A DNA stretch of 64,000 bases from Pseudanabaena yagii GIHE-NHR1 (GCF_012863495.1 NZ_JAAVJL010000003.1:1-64000); one strand, 5' to 3'; shown: positions 53,028 to 62,149, counted from the first letter of the stretch. Numbers and translations are program-made. Notes: a model not told the origin generated them from the letters alone.

Positions 53028-54431
53028 TTAGATATGGGCGGCGCGTTTGTAAGCTTCATCCAAGACTTCGCTGAGCGTTGGGTGCGCGTGAACCACAGTT
53101 GCTAACTTCTGCACCGTTTGGCGATCGCGTATTGCTGCCGATGCCTCATGAATCAAGTCCGAAGCATGGATACCGATGATATGTACGCCCAAGAGTTCGC
53201 CTGTATCTTCACGATAAACAATCTTGGCTAAGCCTTCAGTTTCTCCTTCAGCGATCGCTTTGGAATTGCCCTTAAAGTAAGACTTGGCTGTAGCTACTTT
53301 AAAGCCTTCTGCTGCACCTTTTTCCTTAGCCTGTGGTTCCGTCAAACCGACAAAGCTAACTTCAGGATGGGTGAATGCTGCCGCAGGGATGCTTTGATAA
53401 TCGACGGTGGTAGCACGACCGCACATATTTTCCACAGCGACAATACCCTGCGCCGAAGCTGCGTGAGCCAACATCATCTTGCCTGTTGCATCCCCGATCG
53501 CCCAAAGATGAGGAACGGAAGTTGCCATCGTGTCATCCACATCAATGAATCCACGCTGATTAGGCGCAATACCTACGTTTTCTAAACCAAGATCCTTCGT
53601 AAGTGGAATCCTTCCTGTGGCAACCAAACAAGCATCCACTTCCAGAACTTCTACTACCTTCTTCGTTTTGGCATCGGTAAGTTCAATCTTGACGGGAGCA
53701 CCAGCCGTAATCTTGGTAGCGAATACACCAGTTCTCGTTTCGATATCGCGAGGTTTGAGAAGTACACGCTCCGCGATCTTGGCAATATCAGGATCAAACC
53801 CTGGCATCAAAATATCTAACGCTTCGATCATCGTTACTTCTGAACCTAGCGCTGTGTAAACATCAGCAAATTCTAGACCGATGTAACCGCTACCAATAAT
53901 TGCGACCCATTGGGGTAAGGTTTCTAGACGTACAGCCTGATCGCTGGTGTAGACGGTTTTGCCGTCGATTTCAATACCGCGAGGGACAAATGGCTCGGAA
54001 CCAGTAGCAAGAATAATGTCTTTTGCGGTGTAAGTCTTACTGCCAACACTAACTTTCTGCACGCCAGCCACACGACCACGACCTTCCAAAATATCTACGC
54101 CTAATCGTTTGAGGCTATTGGTCAAGTCGCCGCGCAATTTCAGTACTAAGTTATCGGCATGACTAGCGATCGCCCCGCGATCGAAATTTACTTCACCGAC
54201 ATCAATGCCTAATGCCTTTAGGTGAGACTTTGCTCGCATTTCGCGCACCCGTCCCGAAGCGGCTAGTAATGCCTTGGAGGGGATGCAACCACGATTAACG
54301 CAGGTTCCGCCCATTACGCCATCTTCGACGATCGCCGTTTTTAAGCCACAGGCAACGGCATGGAGGGCTGCGCCATGTCCGCCAACGCCAGCACCAATAA
54401 TGATCAAATCGTAATCAAATTTGTCCGACAC
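53028..54431 (-). CDS. lpdA: dihydrolipoamide dehydrogenase
   Basis: 467 residues. FAD-binding [10 protein letters not shown] near 13-22, redox disulfide [13 protein letters not shown] with Cys44 and Cys49, NAD-binding [16 protein letters not shown]-contacting [15 protein letters not shown], and the C-terminal HAHPTLSE with the catalytic His-Glu pair. It reoxidises lipoamide in pyruvate dehydrogenase and the glycine cleavage system. The insertions and the [10 protein letters not shown] context fit the cyanobacterial/plastid form. Confidence 0.95.
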   Translation of the reverse strand: MSDKFDYDLIIIGAGVGGHGAALHAVACGLKTAIVEDGVMGGTCVNRGCIPSKALLAASGRVREMRAKSHLKALGIDVGEVNFDRGAIASHADNLVLKLRGDLTNSLKRLGVDILEGRGRVAGVQKVSVGSKTYTAKDIILATGSEPFVPRGIEIDGKTVYTSDQAVRLETLPQWVAIIGSGYIGLEFADVYTALGSEVTMIEALDILMPGFDPDIAKIAERVLLKPRDIETRTGVFATKITAGAPVKIELTDAKTKKVVEVLEVDACLVATGRIPLTKDLGLENVGIAPNQRGFIDVDDTMATSVPHLWAIGDATGKMMLAHAASAQGIVAVENMCGRATTVDYQSIPAAAFTHPEVSFVGLTEPQAKEKGAAEGFKVATAKSYFKGNSKAIAEGETEGLAKIVYREDTGELLGVHIIGIHASDLIHEASAAIRDRQTVQKLATVVHAHPTLSEVLDEAYKRAAHI

Positions 54432-54532
54432 CTAATCTTTCTCCAGTAGAATCGATCTACTATTTTTGCATCGTTTGGACATCGTGTTAGCTAGTCAGCG
54501 TTAGCTACTATAGCAATGCACAGGAAAATCAA

Positions 54533-54583
54533 AACCTAAGAGATGAGTGGCGGCGCGAAGCACCGCCACTCATCTCTTAGGTT
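54533..54583. repeat. palindrome, GAGTGGCGGC family
   Basis: 24-base arms (54533-54556, 54560-54583, one mismatch) around GAA. Shares AGAGATGAGTGGCGGCGC with 59763-59811. Lies between divergent lpdA and the Uma2 gene, so it is not only a terminator. Confidence 0.8.
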
Positions 54584-54631
54584 ATTCTAAAATTTGGTAA
54601 GCTGAAAATACTAATTGGGGCTAGATGAGCT

Positions 54632-55255
54632 ATGACCCTTGCGATCGCACAAGTACAGCATCAACCTGTCAGCCTAGATGAGTTTATTGCCCGTTATGGT
54701 GGTGATAATCGCTATGAATTGATTGATGGAGAGATATTCGACTTGGAACCAACGGGGCAGCATGAGGAAGTTGCGGCTTTGATCACGGCAAAAATCTGTG
54801 TGCAGATCGATCAATTAGGTTTGCCTTGGTTTGTGTTGCAAAGAGGATTATTTCGTCCCTCTAGTGCGAGTATGACGGCTTTTCGTCCTGATGTGATGGT
54901 TATAGATCGAACGGAAGTTGCAAAAGAACCGCTCTGGCAAGAACAATCGATCATTACAAGGGGTAGCTCAATTAAGTTTGTCGCGGAAGTTGTGAGTGGT
55001 AATTGGCAAAATGATTATGCGCGTAAGGTTGAGGATTATGCGGCTTTAGGTATTCCTGAATATTGGATTGCTGATTATTTAGGTTTGGGTGGGATTCGAC
55101 ATATCGGCAAACCAAAACAACCTACTCTTTCGATCTGTACTTTGGTAGATGGAGAGTATGAAATTAATTTGTTTCGCGGTAATGATGCGATCGCTTCGCC
55201 CACATTTCCAAATTTGAACTTAACTGCTGAGCAAGTTTTGAATGCTAGGATGTGA
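54632..55255 (+). CDS. Uma2-family (DUF820) protein
   Basis: 207 residues, intact. SLDEFIARYGGDNRYELIDGE, LEPTGQHEEVAALI, FRPDVMVID, FVAEVVSGNWQNDYARKVEDYAALGIPEYWIADYLG. Asp in RPDVMV and Glu in AEVVSGNW form the presumed PD-(D/E)XK centre. This is the short form without coiled coil. Function unknown. It adjoins, convergently, the PARIS-like pair. Confidence 0.88.
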   Translation: MTLAIAQVQHQPVSLDEFIARYGGDNRYELIDGEIFDLEPTGQHEEVAALITAKICVQIDQLGLPWFVLQRGLFRPSSASMTAFRPDVMVIDRTEVAKEPLWQEQSIITRGSSIKFVAEVVSGNWQNDYARKVEDYAALGIPEYWIADYLGLGGIRHIGKPKQPTLSICTLVDGEYEINLFRGNDAIASPTFPNLNLTAEQVLNARM

Positions 55256-55292
55256 AACTATGCTTTATAGGATACAAGCAAGCATTAAATGA

Positions 55293-56042
55293 TTAACTAT
55301 ACTCTTGAAACTTCTGAACGATTTTACTAACAAGTAATTCTATTCTTGGATTCCTAAATCTTGCTCCCAATTCTAGAAGATTTTCGCGTCCTAAATTAGA
55401 ATGTTTTTGAGTAGAAAGAAATTTTAATAGAGCTTGAAATAAGTTTTTTCCTCGTAAAGCTCTAGTATAGTCACTATAAATTTTATCTACTAGTTCTTGT
55501 GGTGGATTAACAAAATTTATTTTTTGTTTGAATTCACTATCTAGAACATTATTTGGACATATTTTGTGCAAATCAAAATTGCATTGTGAAGAGCCAGTCT
55601 TTATATAACGATTAACTTCAAAGGCGAACCAAATCGAGAGTTCTTTAATCAACTTATAAAAATCTATAATTTCTTTTTTGTCTAATAACTGACTAAATTG
55701 AGACTCAATGTAAAGATCATTTTCCAAGGAATACCCATCTGTAAAAACGATATATTCCTCATATCTTTTCTCTTGAGGAATACCAACGAAAAACCACATG
55801 TCTTTATCTGCGACAAAGACAACTTTCTTATGTTTAAACTCTTCTCTTCTATCAAAAACATTGAGAAGTGTAACTCTTCCTTGACAAGGTAATACATCAA
55901 CATCCTCAATATTAATTTTACTTTCTAAATATCTAGTATAAACCGATAGCTCATCCCTGCCTTCAACCAAGATTGTTGGGAGTGAAGTTTTCTTTAAATA
56001 AGATACAATTTCATTTTCAGAAAGACTTATCCCTCTGCTCAT
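55293..56042 (-). CDS. DUF4435 TOPRIM-like protein (AriB-like)
   Basis: 249 residues. TOPRIM elements: TILVEGRDELSVY with Glu27, KKVVFVADKDMW with Asp79 and Asp81, followed by FTDGYSLENDLY near 100-111, the signature that marks DUF4435. In PARIS systems the DUF4435 protein AriB is the effector nuclease held by an ATPase partner and released on sensing phage anti-restriction proteins. The gene overlaps the ATPase gene by four bases. The helical C-terminal half is variable. Assignment to PARIS is by domain pairing, not by close similarity. Confidence 0.75.
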   Translation of the reverse strand: MSRGISLSENEIVSYLKKTSLPTILVEGRDELSVYTRYLESKINIEDVDVLPCQGRVTLLNVFDRREEFKHKKVVFVADKDMWFFVGIPQEKRYEEYIVFTDGYSLENDLYIESQFSQLLDKKEIIDFYKLIKELSIWFAFEVNRYIKTGSSQCNFDLHKICPNNVLDSEFKQKINFVNPPQELVDKIYSDYTRALRGKNLFQALLKFLSTQKHSNLGRENLLELGARFRNPRIELLVSKIVQKFQEYS

Positions 56043-57163
56043 TCACCCTTCTCCTCAGATAAAATAATTTCTTTATCCTCATATTTAGAATAAATGAAAG
56101 GCGAATGGGTAGCAACAATAAACTGATTGCTTGATTGTTGTTTCATCAAGTTAGGAAATAATCTACGCTGCCAGTCTGGATGGAGACTTAATTCAGGTTC
56201 ATCAATAAATATTACTGAATTCTCATAAAATGCGTTGTAGCAAAGAAAACTCAGCATTTGTTGTTCACCAGACGAAAGCAATCTAGAATCAATAGCATCG
56301 TCTGATTGTCCAATAGTGAAATCATCAAGTTTTACACCTTTATAATGCATAACCTTAGTAACTAATTCAGATAGCACTTTGAAGGGTTGAAGAAGCTCAT
56401 CACGCTTATTATTAACATCTGCTACTTCTCGCTGTAGTTTACTAACAATAGCTAACGATTCATCTTTGCTTTCTTCAATACCAGATTTTATGTTTTCAAG
56501 CTTACTGATTAATGATTTATTTAAAGCACGCGAACATTCTTCAATTTTCTTGGTTATTTTGTCATCGTGTAAGTGGAGTAAATAGCCCAGATCATGAGTT
56601 GAAACAGAACATATGAATTTATGCTCTAAAGAAGTTAAAGTATCCGACAATTTTTCAAAATCATCTTGTATTTTTATACTAAATGCATCTATCGGCTTGT
56701 CCAAAATACCTGAAAGCATTCTTTCTGTCATCCCCATACTGCGAATATTTGCTATTGTCTTTAAATATGCCCCTTCAATTCTTCTAAAAGTCGGAAAGAA
56801 CAAAGATGATGTTCTATCTTTTATGATTAAAGATTTTAATACTCCGATCTCATCTGCTGAATTATATTCACCTAAATTAATAAAACCATTTTGTTTGACT
56901 CCATTAGCGATATGTTGCCATTGAATACCATCGTCATTGAATAGTGACAAGCAAAAATGACTGGTCTCTAAGTAAAATGATTCAAAACTTATGTCAGAGA
57001 TAAGACGCTCGATATTCGCTGAAATGGCATACCAGAGAATTTTTAATAATGTTGTTTTTCCACAGCCATTGATGCCTGTGACAATATTTATGTCATCGTG
57101 AAAATACCGATTACAATCAACTTTATTGTTTAGACCTTTGATAATGACTCTTTTAAGTTTCAT
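56039..57163 (-). CDS. AAA ATPase partner of DUF4435 (AriA-like)
   Basis: 374 residues. N-terminal strand MKLKRVIIKG, Walker A GINGCGKTTL at 30-39, coiled-coil middle (about 175-260), signature SSGEQQMLS near 297, Walker B SVIFIDEPELSLHPDW near 316-330 and ATHSPFI near 351. This is the AAA_15/21 type of overcoming-lysogenisation ATPases. Followed with a four-base overlap by the DUF4435 gene, the AriA-AriB order. AT-rich, without HIP1 sites, so probably acquired. Short for AriA (usually above 400). Confidence 0.8.
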   Translation of the reverse strand: MKLKRVIIKGLNNKVDCNRYFHDDINIVTGINGCGKTTLLKILWYAISANIERLISDISFESFYLETSHFCLSLFNDDGIQWQHIANGVKQNGFINLGEYNSADEIGVLKSLIIKDRTSSLFFPTFRRIEGAYLKTIANIRSMGMTERMLSGILDKPIDAFSIKIQDDFEKLSDTLTSLEHKFICSVSTHDLGYLLHLHDDKITKKIEECSRALNKSLISKLENIKSGIEESKDESLAIVSKLQREVADVNNKRDELLQPFKVLSELVTKVMHYKGVKLDDFTIGQSDDAIDSRLLSSGEQQMLSFLCYNAFYENSVIFIDEPELSLHPDWQRRLFPNLMKQQSSNQFIVATHSPFIYSKYEDKEIILSEEKGE

Positions 57164-57274
57164 ATTGTTTTGCTAGTTGCAATCAGTGTCAATTATACAA
57201 GAAATTTAATGCTGATATTTTGACGTTAAAGAAAGCGATCATCACTTGATTTTATAGGATTAAAAAATAGGTAA

Positions 57275-57535
57275 TTAAGACCCTCCTAAAACTTCAGAAA
57301 GAGAAAGCCTTCCGTTAATTGGCTCAAACTCATCTTCTAATAACCATAATTGCGCTTCTTCATAGCTTGGACTAGTTAACACAACCTTATAATTTTCAAC
57401 AGGATCGCAAACACGACATACACCCATGCGATCGCCCATTAGCATTAACAAATAAGGTGGCGACTGCATTGGATCGATCCAAATTTCAAGAAAGCTCCAC
57501 TCATCATTCACTGGGTCGAGTGCGGGAGATAACAT
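57275..57535 (-). CDS. small conserved hypothetical protein
   Basis: 86 residues from ATG 57535 (MLSPALDP), leaving a 56-bp divergent gap to the DUF29 gene; an in-frame ATG 16 codons upstream would overlap that gap. WSFLEIWIDPMQSPPYLLMLMGD and YEEAQLWLLEDEFEPINGRLS suggest a compact alpha/beta protein. I believe similar proteins occur in other cyanobacteria. Function unknown. Confidence 0.6.
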   Translation of the reverse strand: MLSPALDPVNDEWSFLEIWIDPMQSPPYLLMLMGDRMGVCRVCDPVENYKVVLTSPSYEEAQLWLLEDEFEPINGRLSLSEVLGGS

Positions 57536-57591
57536 AGTAGCAGTTGCGGATTTTTCAGTATACTCCCCTGATTTTACAGGCAAAGATTAGA

Positions 57592-58026
57592 ATGGATCAG
57601 TCTTTATTTGACCAAGATTATATACTTTGGGTTCAGGAAAATGTCGCCAAGCTTAAAGCCAAAGACTTTGAAAATCTGGACTTAGACAACCTGATTGAAG
57701 AATTTGAAAGCTTAATCTTTATTCTCAAAAGAGATTTAGATGACAAGCTGAAAAACTTACTTGTAAACATGCTCAAACGCCTATACGTCCCCTTACCCAA
57801 TCAATTTGAGAGATGGCAAAGCGACATCAGCTTTTATCGATGCGGTATTGAGCTTATTTTTAGAGATGCCCCTAGCTTAAAAGAAAATTGGAATGAAAGG
57901 TTTGACTTTAACTACTCATCTGCGCTCTATGATTTGACTGCCGATTATCCAGATACAAATTTTCCTGAAGTATGGGAATTTGAACGAGATATTGAATCAA
58001 TTTTGCATAAAAGATTTTGGAAATAG
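57592..58026 (+). CDS. DUF29-family protein
   Basis: 144 residues from ATG 57592. LFDQDYILWVQENVAKLKAKDFENLDLDNLIEEFESL is the standard DUF29 opening, followed by LLVNMLKRLY and a helical tail. Compared with typical members the second half (SDISFYRCGIELIFRDAPSL) is divergent. DUF29 proteins are numerous in cyanobacteria and their role is unknown. Its stop is 13 bp before the peptidase start, so the two may be co-transcribed. Confidence 0.85.
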   Translation: MDQSLFDQDYILWVQENVAKLKAKDFENLDLDNLIEEFESLIFILKRDLDDKLKNLLVNMLKRLYVPLPNQFERWQSDISFYRCGIELIFRDAPSLKENWNERFDFNYSSALYDLTADYPDTNFPEVWEFERDIESILHKRFWK

Positions 58027-58039
58027 CGATCGCGAAATT

Positions 58040-59080
58040 ATGTACCAGCCATCTAATAAACGTAGATTAAAATTCCAGATTGTTAGTAAATCAGCATTAA
58101 TCCGTTTGACTATACTCTGCGGTATTTTACTCGTTCTTAGCATATGGGGATGGTTCACCATGTTTGCGATGCCAGCCCAAAGTTATAGAGGTCAATTTAC
58201 AACTTTAAATAATGAAGAAATAGCATTGCAAGCTTTGCTAAAACAGGACATTCAAAAAATCGCCTCGGAAATTGGAGCCAGAAATTCTGGACAATATGCA
58301 AAGCTAAATGCTACCAAAGCTTTTCTTGAAGAAGCATTTACTAAAGCAGGTTATCAGCCAAAATCAATTGAGTACAAAATTCAGGGTAAACCGTACTACA
58401 ACCTAGAAGTTGAAAAAATAGGAACCGATCAACCTCAAGAAATTGTGGTAGTGGGCGGTCATTATGACACCGCTTTTAATAGTCAGGGTGCTAACGACAA
58501 TGCCACAGGAGCAGCAGCAACACTAGAACTAGCTAGAATATTTGCCACAAAACCCACAAAGAGAACTATTCGGTTTGTGGAATTTACGAATGAAGAACCA
58601 CCCTATTTCTGGACAAAGGATATGGGGAGTTTAGTGTATGCCAAACAATTACATGAGCAAGGCGAAAATATTGTGGCAATGTTGAGCCTAGAGACGATGG
58701 GATACTTTTCAGATATTGAGAAAAGCCAGAAATATCCTTTTCCTATCGGCTTACTTTATCCAAACCAAGGGAATTTCATTGGTTTTATTGGCAATATCCA
58801 ATCTGGAGATTTGGTGCGAAAAGCGATCGCCTCTTTTCGTAATCATGCCCAATTCCCCTCTGAAGGCGCTTCTTTACCTGATTGGATACCTGGAATTGGT
58901 TGGTCAGATCATTGGTCTTTTTGGCAACAGGGATATCCCGCAATCATGGTTACAGACACTGCTACTTACCGCTATCCGCATTACCATACAGAACAAGATA
59001 CTTTTGACAAAATTGACTTTGGTAAGCTTACAAGAGTCGTAACTGGCTTAGCTGAAGTTATAGCTGACCTCGCAAATTAG
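58040..59080 (+). CDS. M28-family zinc aminopeptidase, membrane-anchored
   Basis: 346 residues from ATG 58040 (MYQPSNK); an upstream in-frame start would overlap DUF29 and adds nothing conserved. One N-terminal membrane anchor (about 20-42). Zinc ligands of M28: VVVGGHYDT (His), ANDNATG (Asp), FTNEEPP (Glu-Glu) and YPHYHTEQDT (His). These enzymes remove N-terminal residues from peptides; the catalytic part should face the periplasm or lumen. All ligands appear intact. Confidence 0.88.
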   Translation: MYQPSNKRRLKFQIVSKSALIRLTILCGILLVLSIWGWFTMFAMPAQSYRGQFTTLNNEEIALQALLKQDIQKIASEIGARNSGQYAKLNATKAFLEEAFTKAGYQPKSIEYKIQGKPYYNLEVEKIGTDQPQEIVVVGGHYDTAFNSQGANDNATGAAATLELARIFATKPTKRTIRFVEFTNEEPPYFWTKDMGSLVYAKQLHEQGENIVAMLSLETMGYFSDIEKSQKYPFPIGLLYPNQGNFIGFIGNIQSGDLVRKAIASFRNHAQFPSEGASLPDWIPGIGWSDHWSFWQQGYPAIMVTDTATYRYPHYHTEQDTFDKIDFGKLTRVVTGLAEVIADLAN

Positions 59081-59134
59081 ATTTTGGATGCACTCTATCC
59101 GCAATCACCCGCAACTACCTAGCATTAGTTATTT

Positions 59135-59737
59135 ATGGCACCTATAAGTATTTCTAAAGAACTCTCAACTCTCGCTTCATGGATGACGGGGGAATTTAGC
59201 AACCGTGAACAATCGCTCGATCAACCTGTTTGGTTTGTAAATTTAGTCTGGTGGCAGCGTCCTATCCCATATAACGTTTTAGGCAGCATTGCCATCTTTG
59301 CCGAACAAACCAATGCCCTGATCCTCGATCGCCCCTATCGTCAACGCATTTTGCAATTTGTGGAAAATGACGGCAAAATTCAGGTGAAATATTGGGGATT
59401 TAAAGATCCTGTCGCATGGACTGGGGCTGGACGCGATCGCGATCGGCTCAATCAACTCACCATAAATGACATCGAACCCCTCGCTGGTTGTTTACTAGAT
59501 GTCTCATTTGCTAATGGTCGCTACAAAGCCGAAATGCCTAAAGATGCCAAATGTTGTTTTCAATATTTAAACGAATCGCGTCAAGTTGTCTTAGGTTTTG
59601 AGGTTAGCGCTGATGAATTTTGGAGTGGCGATCGCGGAGTCGAGCCTGAAACAGGCACAGCCATCTGGGGCGCAATCATGGACTTTTATAAATTTAAAAA
59701 AATCCATGATTTTAGTGCTGAAATTACCTATCACTAA
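59135..59737 (+). CDS. cpcT: CpcT/CpeT-type phycobiliprotein chromophore lyase
   Basis: 200 residues. LASWMTGEFSNREQSLDQPVWFVNL is the family opening; RPYRQRILQFVENDGKIQV and KAEMPKDAKC follow, forming a calycin-like beta barrel. CpcT attaches phycocyanobilin to Cys153-type sites of phycocyanin beta subunits. Full-length. The acceptor phycobiliproteins are not in the window. CpeT-like bilin transport for other pigments remains possible. Confidence 0.9.
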   Translation: MAPISISKELSTLASWMTGEFSNREQSLDQPVWFVNLVWWQRPIPYNVLGSIAIFAEQTNALILDRPYRQRILQFVENDGKIQVKYWGFKDPVAWTGAGRDRDRLNQLTINDIEPLAGCLLDVSFANGRYKAEMPKDAKCCFQYLNESRQVVLGFEVSADEFWSGDRGVEPETGTAIWGAIMDFYKFKKIHDFSAEITYH

Positions 59738-59762
59738 TGCTATAGCTATGGACGAAATAGCC

Positions 59763-59811
59763 AGACAAGAGATGAGTGGCGGCGCTTTGCGCCGCCACTC
59801 ATCTCTTGTCT
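59763..59811. repeat. perfect palindrome, GAGTGGCGGC family
   Basis: 23-bp arms (59763-59785, 59789-59811) around TTT. Shares AGAGATGAGTGGCGGCGC with 54533-54583. Confidence 0.85.
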
Positions 59812-59917
59812 AAGCAAAACTAGTCTTTGGGGCATCATTAGCAATGACCGTACTTACCGAACCGTGACGATTAGTGACATAATATACGGGAAAACTTAGA
59901 ACAAGACTGATACTGCT

Positions 59918-60256
59918 ATGTCAGACGGAAAAGGATTTGGCTTTGGTTTAGGCAAAATGAAAGAAGCCTTCCAAAAAGCGCAGCAAATTCAAGAAGGCGC
60001 TAAAAAACTACAAGAAGAATTAGATCAACTACGTCTAACTGGCGAATCGGGCGGCGGCTTAGTCAAAGTAACTCTAAGTGGCAACCAAGAACCCCAAGGT
60101 GTAGAAATTGCTCCTGAAGCCTTGAATGAAGGTGCAGAAGTTTTATCTGACCTAGTGCTTGCGGCGCTTAAGGATGCCTATCAGCTTTCGACTGGCACGA
60201 TGAAACAAAAAATGGAAGAGCTTACAGGTGGGCTTGGCTTACCCGCAGGTTTCTAA
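59918..60256 (+). CDS. YbaB/EbfC-family nucleoid-associated protein
   Basis: 112 residues. [22 protein letters not shown] is the first long helix, then [23 protein letters not shown] (the beta hairpin) and [14 protein letters not shown] with a final helical tail. Dimers bind DNA without strict specificity. The glycine-rich start ([11 protein letters not shown]) is typical of the cyanobacterial form. Short gap to the DUF3134 gene. Confidence 0.93.
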   Translation: MSDGKGFGFGLGKMKEAFQKAQQIQEGAKKLQEELDQLRLTGESGGGLVKVTLSGNQEPQGVEIAPEALNEGAEVLSDLVLAALKDAYQLSTGTMKQKMEELTGGLGLPAGF

Positions 60257-60321
60257 AGAATTGGAGATAGGGCGCTTTGCGCCCTTCTTGCATTGTTCCT
60301 CATTATAGATATTTTGAAGAT

Positions 60322-60564
60322 ATGAATAACCCAGCTTTGCGCGTTCAACGTCGCAACCAACCAGCCGCCCTCATTCCTACCCAACAGGAAGTATCGATCC
60401 TCGACTGGCTCGAATCTACAGGTCGCCTCATTGCCAGAGAAGGCACTGAATCTAGCTTGAAGTTTGATGATGAAGCGGAAGAACTCAGCGAATTGATGCT
60501 CGGTGATGATGCTAGCTACATCGATGATGATGATGATGATATCGATGATGATGATGTTGACTAA
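60322..60564 (+). CDS. DUF3134-family protein
   Basis: 80 residues from ATG 60322 (MNNPALRV), the usual family start; an upstream in-frame ATG at 60277 is not. NQPAALIPTQQEVSILDWLES and GRLIAREG are the conserved parts. The last 15 residues are nearly all Asp, encoded by a GATGATGAT run that may vary by slippage. A cyanobacteria-specific family of unknown role. Confidence 0.85.
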   Translation: MNNPALRVQRRNQPAALIPTQQEVSILDWLESTGRLIAREGTESSLKFDDEAEELSELMLGDDASYIDDDDDDIDDDDVD

Positions 60565-60588
60565 ACAAATGCCCTAGGGCATTTGTTT
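60563..60588. terminator. palindromic terminator
   Basis: AAACAAATGCCCT and its exact inverse meet without a spacer at 60575/60576, and a T-rich flank follows; it overlaps the DUF3134 stop codon. Confidence 0.7.
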
Positions 60589-60599
60589 GTTAAAGGCTT

Positions 60600-60830
60600 A
60601 TGCCCAAGAAACAGAAATTTCCACACCTAATTGGCTCAAAATGGACTGCCATGCAAGAAACCTTCGGCTGGCGGCATTTTGTTGTGGTAAATCGCAAAAA
60701 TGAGGGGGATTTAGTTTTTGCAGAGATTAAGGCAGCCTGTGATGATTCGGTGCGTTTCTGGCTCAATGCTAAATCCCTAAAGCATCCATCACTATGGACT
60801 CCTGGATGGAAAACTTTAAAAGAAATGTAA
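60600..60830 (+). CDS. TIGR02450-family Trp-rich small protein
   Basis: 76 residues. HLIGSKWTAMQETFGWRHFVVV, FWLNAKSLKHPSLWTPGWKTL: the spaced Trp residues and the closing W-x-x-GW are the family hallmark. Found in cyanobacteria and some proteobacteria; function unknown. Starts 35 bp after the DUF3134 stop, behind a terminator-like hairpin. Confidence 0.85.
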   Translation: MPKKQKFPHLIGSKWTAMQETFGWRHFVVVNRKNEGDLVFAEIKAACDDSVRFWLNAKSLKHPSLWTPGWKTLKEM

Positions 60831-60835
60831 TAAGA

Positions 60836-60884
60836 CAACTCAAGTTTTGTGGCGCGGCGAAGCATTGCCACAAAACTTGAGTTG
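60836..60884. repeat. palindrome with decayed tip
   Basis: 18-bp perfect outer arms (60836-60853, 60867-60884). The GCGGC-GAA-GCATT tip is no longer symmetrical, though the left half keeps the usual GGCGCGGCGAAGC. Confidence 0.75.
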
Positions 60885-60928
60885 CAAAGCAAAAGCCTCC
60901 ATATTTATGCATGGGGGCTTTTGCTTTG
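60885..60928. repeat. palindrome, 18-bp arms
   Basis: CAAAGCAAAAGCCTCCAT (60885-60902) pairs with 60911-60928 with one T-G pair. It directly follows the previous palindrome. Confidence 0.75.
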
Positions 60929-60931
60929 TTC

Positions 60932-61049
60932 TAAGGGACTTGCGATTAATTAAAGTACCTATGGCTTCGACTTCGCTCAGCCAACGTTGGCTGAGCGAAG
61001 TCGAAGCCATACAAACTCGGTGGTATCTTTTTTCTCGTCAAGTCCCTAA
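60932..61049. mobile_element. MITE-like unit with a 52-bp spacer-free palindrome
   Basis: Terminal inverted repeats AGGGACTTG (left, from about 60934) and CAAGTCCCT (right, 61039-61047) enclose a perfect 52-bp palindrome at 60960-61011 built from GGCTTCGACTTCGCTCAGCC, a motif dispersed in many cyanobacterial genomes. The right end contributes the TAG stop (61046-61048) of the phosphotransacetylase-like gene. Confidence 0.7.
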
Positions 61050-62149
61050 GCAGTAGCCAAAGCTTTGATTTTCATAAGTTTCAAAAAACGCTCAAAGTTA
61101 AAATGTTTGCCCATCATTTCGCAGATACTAGTCACCTTTATGCCTTCATGCAGGCGGACTTGACCAAGACAGCTTTCGATAATGCTGACGGTACTGAGGG
61201 TATCTTTGCTGACTGAGAGAACAGGTACGCCTAGCTCCATTGCTTTATGGGCAACATCATCACTAATATAGGGGCGACCTGTGAGAATCAAACAATTAGT
61301 AGAGGTTTCTAAAGCCGCAAACTGAAGATCAATGCGACTGCTACCTGTAATTACAGCTTTGTTATAGGACTTGCGAAAATAGCTTTGGGCAGAGTTAACA
61401 TCCATTGCCCCAATTTTCAACTCTTCGACCATCACTTTGCTTAAATCAATATTTTCAGGACAGCTAAGGATGGTTGCACCAAGTTGATCGATGAGTTCGG
61501 AGACACTGACACTTCGCAAAGTACGGTTTTCGGGCATGAGCGCAAATACAGGAATGCCTTGCTCTTCGAGGTAAGGATGCAGGATTTCGATCGCAGTTTC
61601 ATACTGGTCATCAGGAATGTCATTGATTACCACACCCAAGAGGCGATCGCCAAAGCGATTTTTTGCCATCAAGATATGGTCAACGACCAGCAATGAGCCA
61701 AATCGCATTACCAATAGAATTGGCGCATCTAAATTGTTTGCCATCTGCTCTAAAGACAGCCCAAAAATTGTCCCTTCGGCAGTATTCGCAGGTGCTTCTA
61801 AAAGGACAAGATCGCCCTCAATAATTTTTTTGTATTCTTCCAGTTTGGTACTGTAATCAGCTTTATCTTCACCAGATAGACGACGCTGGAGGGCGGCGCG
61901 GTCAAGATTGAGGAGCGTGGGACGCAAAAGCGACGATGGCAAATTTAGCGTTTTCTGGATGAAGTCCACATCAGCTTCGCTATGCTCTGCTGATTCAGGT
62001 AATTCTTTGGTCGTAAAGGTGCCAATTGGTTTACCGTAGCCAACTTTGTAACCCTTGGCTTGCAAATGATATGTTAAACCCAAAATTGTTGCTGATTTCC
62101 CACTACCTGCTCTGGTAGAACCAATCAACAAATGCTTAGCCTGTGGCAC
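61046..62149 (-). CDS. phosphotransacetylase-like DRTGG-domain protein
   Basis: 367 residues. N-terminal BioD/CobQ-like P-loop: GSTRAGSGKSATILGL at 9-24. Central VLLEAPANTAEGTIFGLS. C-terminal DRTGG domain (about 215-330, with GSSRIDLQFAAL and CLILTGRPYISDDV). It matches the N-terminal two domains of large phosphate acetyltransferases but lacks the catalytic PTA_PTB domain, so it is a regulatory or stand-alone relative rather than the enzyme. Its stop codon lies within a mobile repeat terminus, so the native C-terminus may have been altered. Confidence 0.85.
   Translation of the reverse strand: MPQAKHLLIGSTRAGSGKSATILGLTYHLQAKGYKVGYGKPIGTFTTKELPESAEHSEADVDFIQKTLNLPSSLLRPTLLNLDRAALQRRLSGEDKADYSTKLEEYKKIIEGDLVLLEAPANTAEGTIFGLSLEQMANNLDAPILLVMRFGSLLVVDHILMAKNRFGDRLLGVVINDIPDDQYETAIEILHPYLEEQGIPVFALMPENRTLRSVSVSELIDQLGATILSCPENIDLSKVMVEELKIGAMDVNSAQSYFRKSYNKAVITGSSRIDLQFAALETSTNCLILTGRPYISDDVAHKAMELGVPVLSVSKDTLSTVSIIESCLGQVRLHEGIKVTSICEMMGKHFNFERFLKLMKIKALATA

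Noticed and set aside
60269-60284. GGGCGC-TTT-GCGCCC hairpin after the EbfC gene as a terminator
   Set aside because: The stem is only six base pairs and is not followed by a T-run.
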